NCBI GenBank assembly: GCA_973895155.1
Contig: OZ316891.1
Span: 21,390,001-21,454,000 of the forward strand
From: Marsupella aquatica
Taxonomy: Eukaryota > Marchantiophyta
Direction: 5' to 3'
Length of the DNA: 64,000 nt
Every line of letters begins with the position of its first letter. Within the stretch, counting starts at the first letter, position 1. Under the pieces are notes generated by a model. It was not told the DNA's origin. It did no database searches and was given only the letters and a program-made list of their open reading frames with translations. The position numbers and the translations under genes are program-made. Of this stretch, positions 58,971-64,000 are shown in pieces.

Positions 58971-61900
58971 GTCAACTGATGAAGCTTGAACTCAAAACCT
59001 CACTTGTAGCAATGAAGATTGCTACCCTGGACTGAGCTTGCTGGGAAATCTAGTTTTGAGCAACCTTGAACTTATGTGTATCTGCACACAATATGTATCT
59101 TTTGGAAATGTGAATACATACACCCCATGTCATCATCTTTTAGGTGCGAAGGGCAGCAAGTGATAACGGGCAGTGCTGAATGGCAGGACCCAATGGACAA
59201 CAATAAATGGATTATGGATATGTAATTAATGTTTGTGGATAGTTAAGTACTTAAACTTCCAGACCCTAAGAATGCAAGAAACACTTCTCCAAAGTATGTG
59301 AACACTGATAAATCAGAGTCTATCTGTCTTTCTAGATTAGTTGAATGTGCATTGTGGATTGTGGGTTCATGACGTGGTCACTAGAGTGAAGCCATAGATC
59401 CTAATTAGCAGTATCATTTACTTTTGTTATTCAGACTTTCTATTGAGTTGGGATACGGATGGGGGATATGGGTAAGGGAACCCTTCCTGTCCATATTCAG
59501 GCTAGTTTACATTAGAATGCTTGGAATTTCCCTAAAATAGGCATTGGAAAATTTATAATTTTGTTTGGTATTGAAAGGAATCCTTTGGTTACATAGAAAC
59601 ATTTTGAAAATCCTATCAACATGTGGAGGCTCAGAATCCCATTTGAGTGTGAAAGCAGGAAAATGAGGGGGACCAAAACTCACTTGTTTTTGCTTGTAGA
59701 TAGTTGTCAAAACCCACATTCTGGTGACTTTCAGATGGGGGAATCTGCAGGTCCAGGGTGAAGGAATGTTTGGAGGGAATTATCAAAGGTGAATCATGAG
59801 CCTCCACATGTAATTAAACCAGTGCACACCATCTCCAATTAGCATAGTAGTCATTTACGAGATGGGGGATACAGCAACCTTGCAATTAAATTAGTTTATG
59901 AGGCAGGTTAGTAATTTTGCCCAGTTTTGGGGATATGACAGTAAAACACAGTAATAAATGAGTATAGTTATGAAAACATAAGTGCTTGAAACTAGACGAG
60001 TTGTTCGGCATTTTAATTCAAGTTTAGGGTGAGTTGCTGGTTGACATCACTATCAACTATAGAAGTGGGTGTTCAATACCTGGGTGAGATTGTGTTTAGG
60101 TCTCCCTTAGGTGATTTTCCCAGAGTCGCCCAAAATTCAGAACATGATAAACTCAGCTTTGGAGGAATAGTGACCAGCTTAGTGCAGGAGATGAGGTAAT
60201 AAGTCACCACATGTTTTGTGGTTAAGCAAACTTCTCGGCAGACTCTAGAGTTACTCATTTTTGGCTTTTGATCTGACTGGTTGCATGTCTATTATTCTCT
60301 CCATAACCTAGTCCCTGTCCTTTGGACGCCAATACTTATAATGTAAACAAACAGGAACTCATTTCATTTCACTCTCACATCATGGTATGTTTCTGCCTGG
60401 CTAGAGTCACAGTCTAGAGTCCTCACTCTAGACCCGAGGACTCTAGACCACAGCTCTTGATTCTATCTCTTGGCCATTAATAAGTTACTAGCCTAATTAC
60501 CTGTTCCTTGAACTCAAATAGATATCAAGAGAAAAAATATTGCACAATAAAACTTGTATGCTATTTTTGTTGATCTTTGCCTCATCCTTGGTTTTTGTCC
60601 ACCCTCATTTTAGTTTTGTCTTTATTTGGAATCAATGTAACTTTTGTCCATCCTCATTTTCTAACTCTAGGTATAGTTTCGTTTCGCACTTCTATAATAA
60701 GACATTTATTTGTGTAACTTTAGTGTATCCAAGACATTATGGAACCTGAATTAGTCTTACTACCAGTAATTGGGTGTAATTGTGGACACAAACCAGTCGC
60801 CCGTTAGTTCCGACACTGACTAACCGGTCGCCTGTCGCGAACTGAAAGTGGAAGTCGTTTACGGACGAAAAGTCGACGAGATATTCCAAAGGAAGTTAAA
60901 GATGAGATCTGAAAAGCCGACAATAGTACTGTGCCAAGACTAGGGTGTCAACTGTCAAGACACGACGACAGGCCTGAGTAACGACATGTAACACCAAATA
61001 ATGTACAGTACAGCTCCAAAAACTAATTCGCCAGACATCTCGTTATGAACTGCCCCGGCGGTAAGCATCCGTAAAGGCATTGCTGGAATCTAAAGCAGTT
61101 AGCTGCACAAGTGCCGTCGATAGGAATGATCGACGGATACTAGGTGGACAGTTGAAAGAAGATTCTCTACAGGTTGGCCTCGAAATTATTGGTATGTTGT
61201 ATTATTGAGCGGCCCGTTGGCGGTAGCGAAACCGCAACGCCAGGGATCTTTGTCAGACCAGACCTGCAACATCAGCCCCCAGGCTGGGGTAAATTCGAAA
61301 CTGGTAAAGTAAGCTTGAATAGTATCTTTTCCCATGATATAACACAAAAAAGCCAAACAAAGTACAATGACGGGAAAACGAAAAGGTGCTGTGTTCAGGG
61401 GTTTGGTTGAAGGACTAGATAAAGACTCTAATATGCAATCCAGCTTTTTCTTTCTGATGGTCTAGTTAGTAGATGCCTTTCCTCCTGGAATACTCCCTAG
61501 GGGTTGGATGGACCTAAGGTGCCATTGTGCACCTTTTTCATGGCAACTTGTCACTGTTGTAGAAGCTAGCACACTCTTTAAAATCCAGTTGCCAGACTGA
61601 CTCCCCACAATGTGTGACTACCAGATCATCTAGTTTAGAAACCACCTCCACTCACGATCACTCACTATTGACAATATTGTTCTTGCTATCCTATGCAGCA
61701 TTTGTATGTTAAAGAGCAGTTTTCAGGAGGAATTTTCAAAATAAATCTCGGGTGATTTGTTTTCCAAGGTTCCCATTGAAGGGCAAATAAGTTTCTTGAG
61801 TGCGAATTCTGTTTGCTTTTTTGCAGTTATTTTCAATGACTTGCGATGAGCTGGACACTGAGATGGAACGGTGGAGGGAAGGAAGGGGGAAATATGCTCT

Positions 61901-64000
61901 CTGAACCTGTAGAAATACAAAGAAAAAATGATTTATGCATTTCAAATAAATTTCTAGACCTACTACAAGCCCCTGCTGTGCACACACATTAAACCTAGGC
62001 TGCTGATATGGTTCTGGCCTAAACTCAGAGTCAAAACTGCAAAGCATGCTCATCCTGGAATGCTTGATTTATTTGTCTTGTAGTGATCTGAAAGTAAATC
62101 AAATATGAGAGCATAACTAGACGGATAAAATAATGTAAGTAAAGTGCCTGCCAAGAAAAGCACAGTGACCAATGAAAAGTACAGTCAAATTTATGACACA
62201 ACTATACTACTACATTTGTGCACTTAATTCAATGTGCCTTATGAATGAATCATTTCAATAAAAACCATAAACTTAAGAAAGAAAAACATGAGAGAAACCT
62301 AAGACACTATGTGTTCATGTCATTCAGAATCATTTCTCTCACTCATGAGATTACTTACTTTGTTCTAGTGGTGGAGCCCCTTGGTTTCATCTCTAAGAGA
62401 TCACAAACTTTAAAAGTTATAAGGGGCTGCCAAATTAAGTTCAAATAACCCTCGAATACCTAAAATTAAAGGGGTCTAAAAATTAACTAAAAATGTATAT
62501 GATACAAAGACTTCCCCTTGATAAGGCACATTGAAATAAAAATACATGACACAAAAATCTGAATAAGTCAAAACTGAAGCAGTTCTAACTATCTGGTTGG
62601 GGGCTGAGCTTCTGACCTACAGTGAGTAGGGCCTGGGGTATGGCATTTAGTGTGATCTGCACTCATCTTGATATTTGATTTCTTGGAGTGAAAACAACAA
62701 TTAGTGTGAATAGTGTGATATGGCCATTAGATTTTGTAAGCACTAATTTATGGAAATCCAGAATAATGAGTTTGTACCACAAAAATGATGCTCCATGAAC
62801 CGACCCATTGAACCATGCAACCCCCATAGATTGTGACACTTAATTTTATACATTCCCTAATTGACACCCTTCTTGTTTCCAAAATGTTTCAATAGCAAAG
62901 TTTGACCTTCAATATCTCACTTTTATCCACCGGAATATGGACATTTTGTATGTCCCTGGATATCCAATTAAATCTTATAATCTTAGGTTTGAAAGAATGC
63001 CTTTGAAAGGTATTCCCAATGAGCCTAATATAGTCAAATTTCATGGAGAATTGATAGATCTATAAACTCTCAAATATACTCTCACTTTCATGCCACATTT
63101 CACTTGCATGTGTCATCTATACTAGGAAAGGGTTTTGCTACAGTTCATCCCAGCTACAAAAATCTATCCAAGCCTTTTGGTCCACATGGATGTTCCGGGC
63201 TTTAATCTAGTGCACTAGTTAAAATGTTCCTTATTAGTGTGGATCAATGGTTTGGCATTTTATTAGACAGTGTGGATTGGCGGATGACTACTACCTGAAG
63301 GTAGACCTTGAAGTAGTTTACCAGGGTCAGAGTAAAGGTCCAAAATTTAGTTCTTCAAGATTGACTTGGGGCTAACACACGCACCCTTCTGGCCCCCAAG
63401 CGATCCACAGATGAGCCAAGATTGGTCTTTCCTGCTCCTACTTGAAACCCTAAAATTAGTGTTTAAAATTGATTTACCATATATTACTAATGTGTTAAAA
63501 TTCATTCATGACAATTAGTGTGGTTCACACTAATTCTTCCATCCATCATTTTGATTCTTAACAAAATTAGTGTTGTTCACAGTAATTTCTCAGGCCAAGA
63601 TTGTGATTTACAACACTTAGATTGGACAGCTTTTATCCATGCTATATTATGTATTTAATGTAGGGGTATTAGTAAATTCTTTTCCTTAGATGGCAATGTT
63701 CATAGACTTGCATGGAATTTATGAAAATGTTTATCTTGACTAAATTGGTATGGATTTAGAATTTAAAAAGCCTGACTTTCATAAGAAAGTATTTTGGGAC
63801 CTCTTGTGAGTACAATGAAAGGTTTTAACAGATATCACATCTGAGCTTAGTATGGTTCCAAGTCAATATATGTGGGTGGCTTTTTGTAGTTTTAGTAGCC
63901 AGGCCAGAGGAAGGTAAGCCTAGTTGCTTATCACACGTGAACAAAAGCTTGAATAGACCATTGCAACCCAGTTCAATCATCTTGAAACACCAAACCTATC
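58971..64000. other. Five kilobases of AT-rich DNA with no gene recognised
   Basis: Open frames are short and unconserved on both strands. AAGGTGCCATTGTGCAC near 61518 matches a copy near 21093. A perfect 9-bp-arm palindrome ATTAGTGTGGTTCACACTAAT lies near 63516, and AATTAGTGT(G/T) recurs around it (62700-63580), which may mark an old repeat. The right window edge is open. Confidence 0.5.

Overview
The window is nuclear DNA of a land plant. Genes are split by short GT-AG introns, the TPX2 and UTR2/SLC35B3-type genes have plant architecture, and much of the middle is Ty1/copia retrotransposon DNA. The compact gene islands and long leaders would suit a bryophyte or other early-diverging lineage, but the sequence alone does not fix the species. 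A 100-N run at 5280-5379 shows that this is an assembled scaffold.

Layout. 0-19 kb is a gene island: a decayed APC-type amino-acid permease (+), DRG1 GTPase (-), an 11-exon MEI4/PRD2-like meiotic gene (-), a small organelle-targeted-looking protein (+), an unidentified four-exon gene (-) and a TPR-SET protein (-). It is interrupted by one solo LTR and several tandem repeats. 19-42 kb is a transposon graveyard: two PIF/Harbinger transposase fossils, a full-length Copia element with intact target-site duplication, a nested stack of at least four insertions, a 328-bp MITE, two clean solo LTRs (one of them at 12.3 kb) and a 5'-truncated second Copia. 42-57 kb is a second gene island with TPX2 (+, 21 exons) and a nucleotide-sugar transporter of the UTR2 type (-, 7 exons) in convergent orientation. 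57-64 kb is non-coding.

The genes are ordinary eukaryotic neighbours rather than an operon. TPX2 (spindle assembly) and the PRD2 candidate (meiotic break formation) both concern chromosome handling, but nothing shows that they are co-regulated. Gene models were assembled by hand from splice sites and codon phase. All exon joins quoted for PRD2, TPX2, UTR2, the 14-kb gene and the 16-kb gene are phase-consistent.

The most unusual item is a 2.0-kb TG...CA element (30509-32511). It sits exactly between the 5' LTR and the primer-binding site of the Copia and carries about eight copies of a 19-base palindrome (GGACGCTTCAGAAAGCGTC type).
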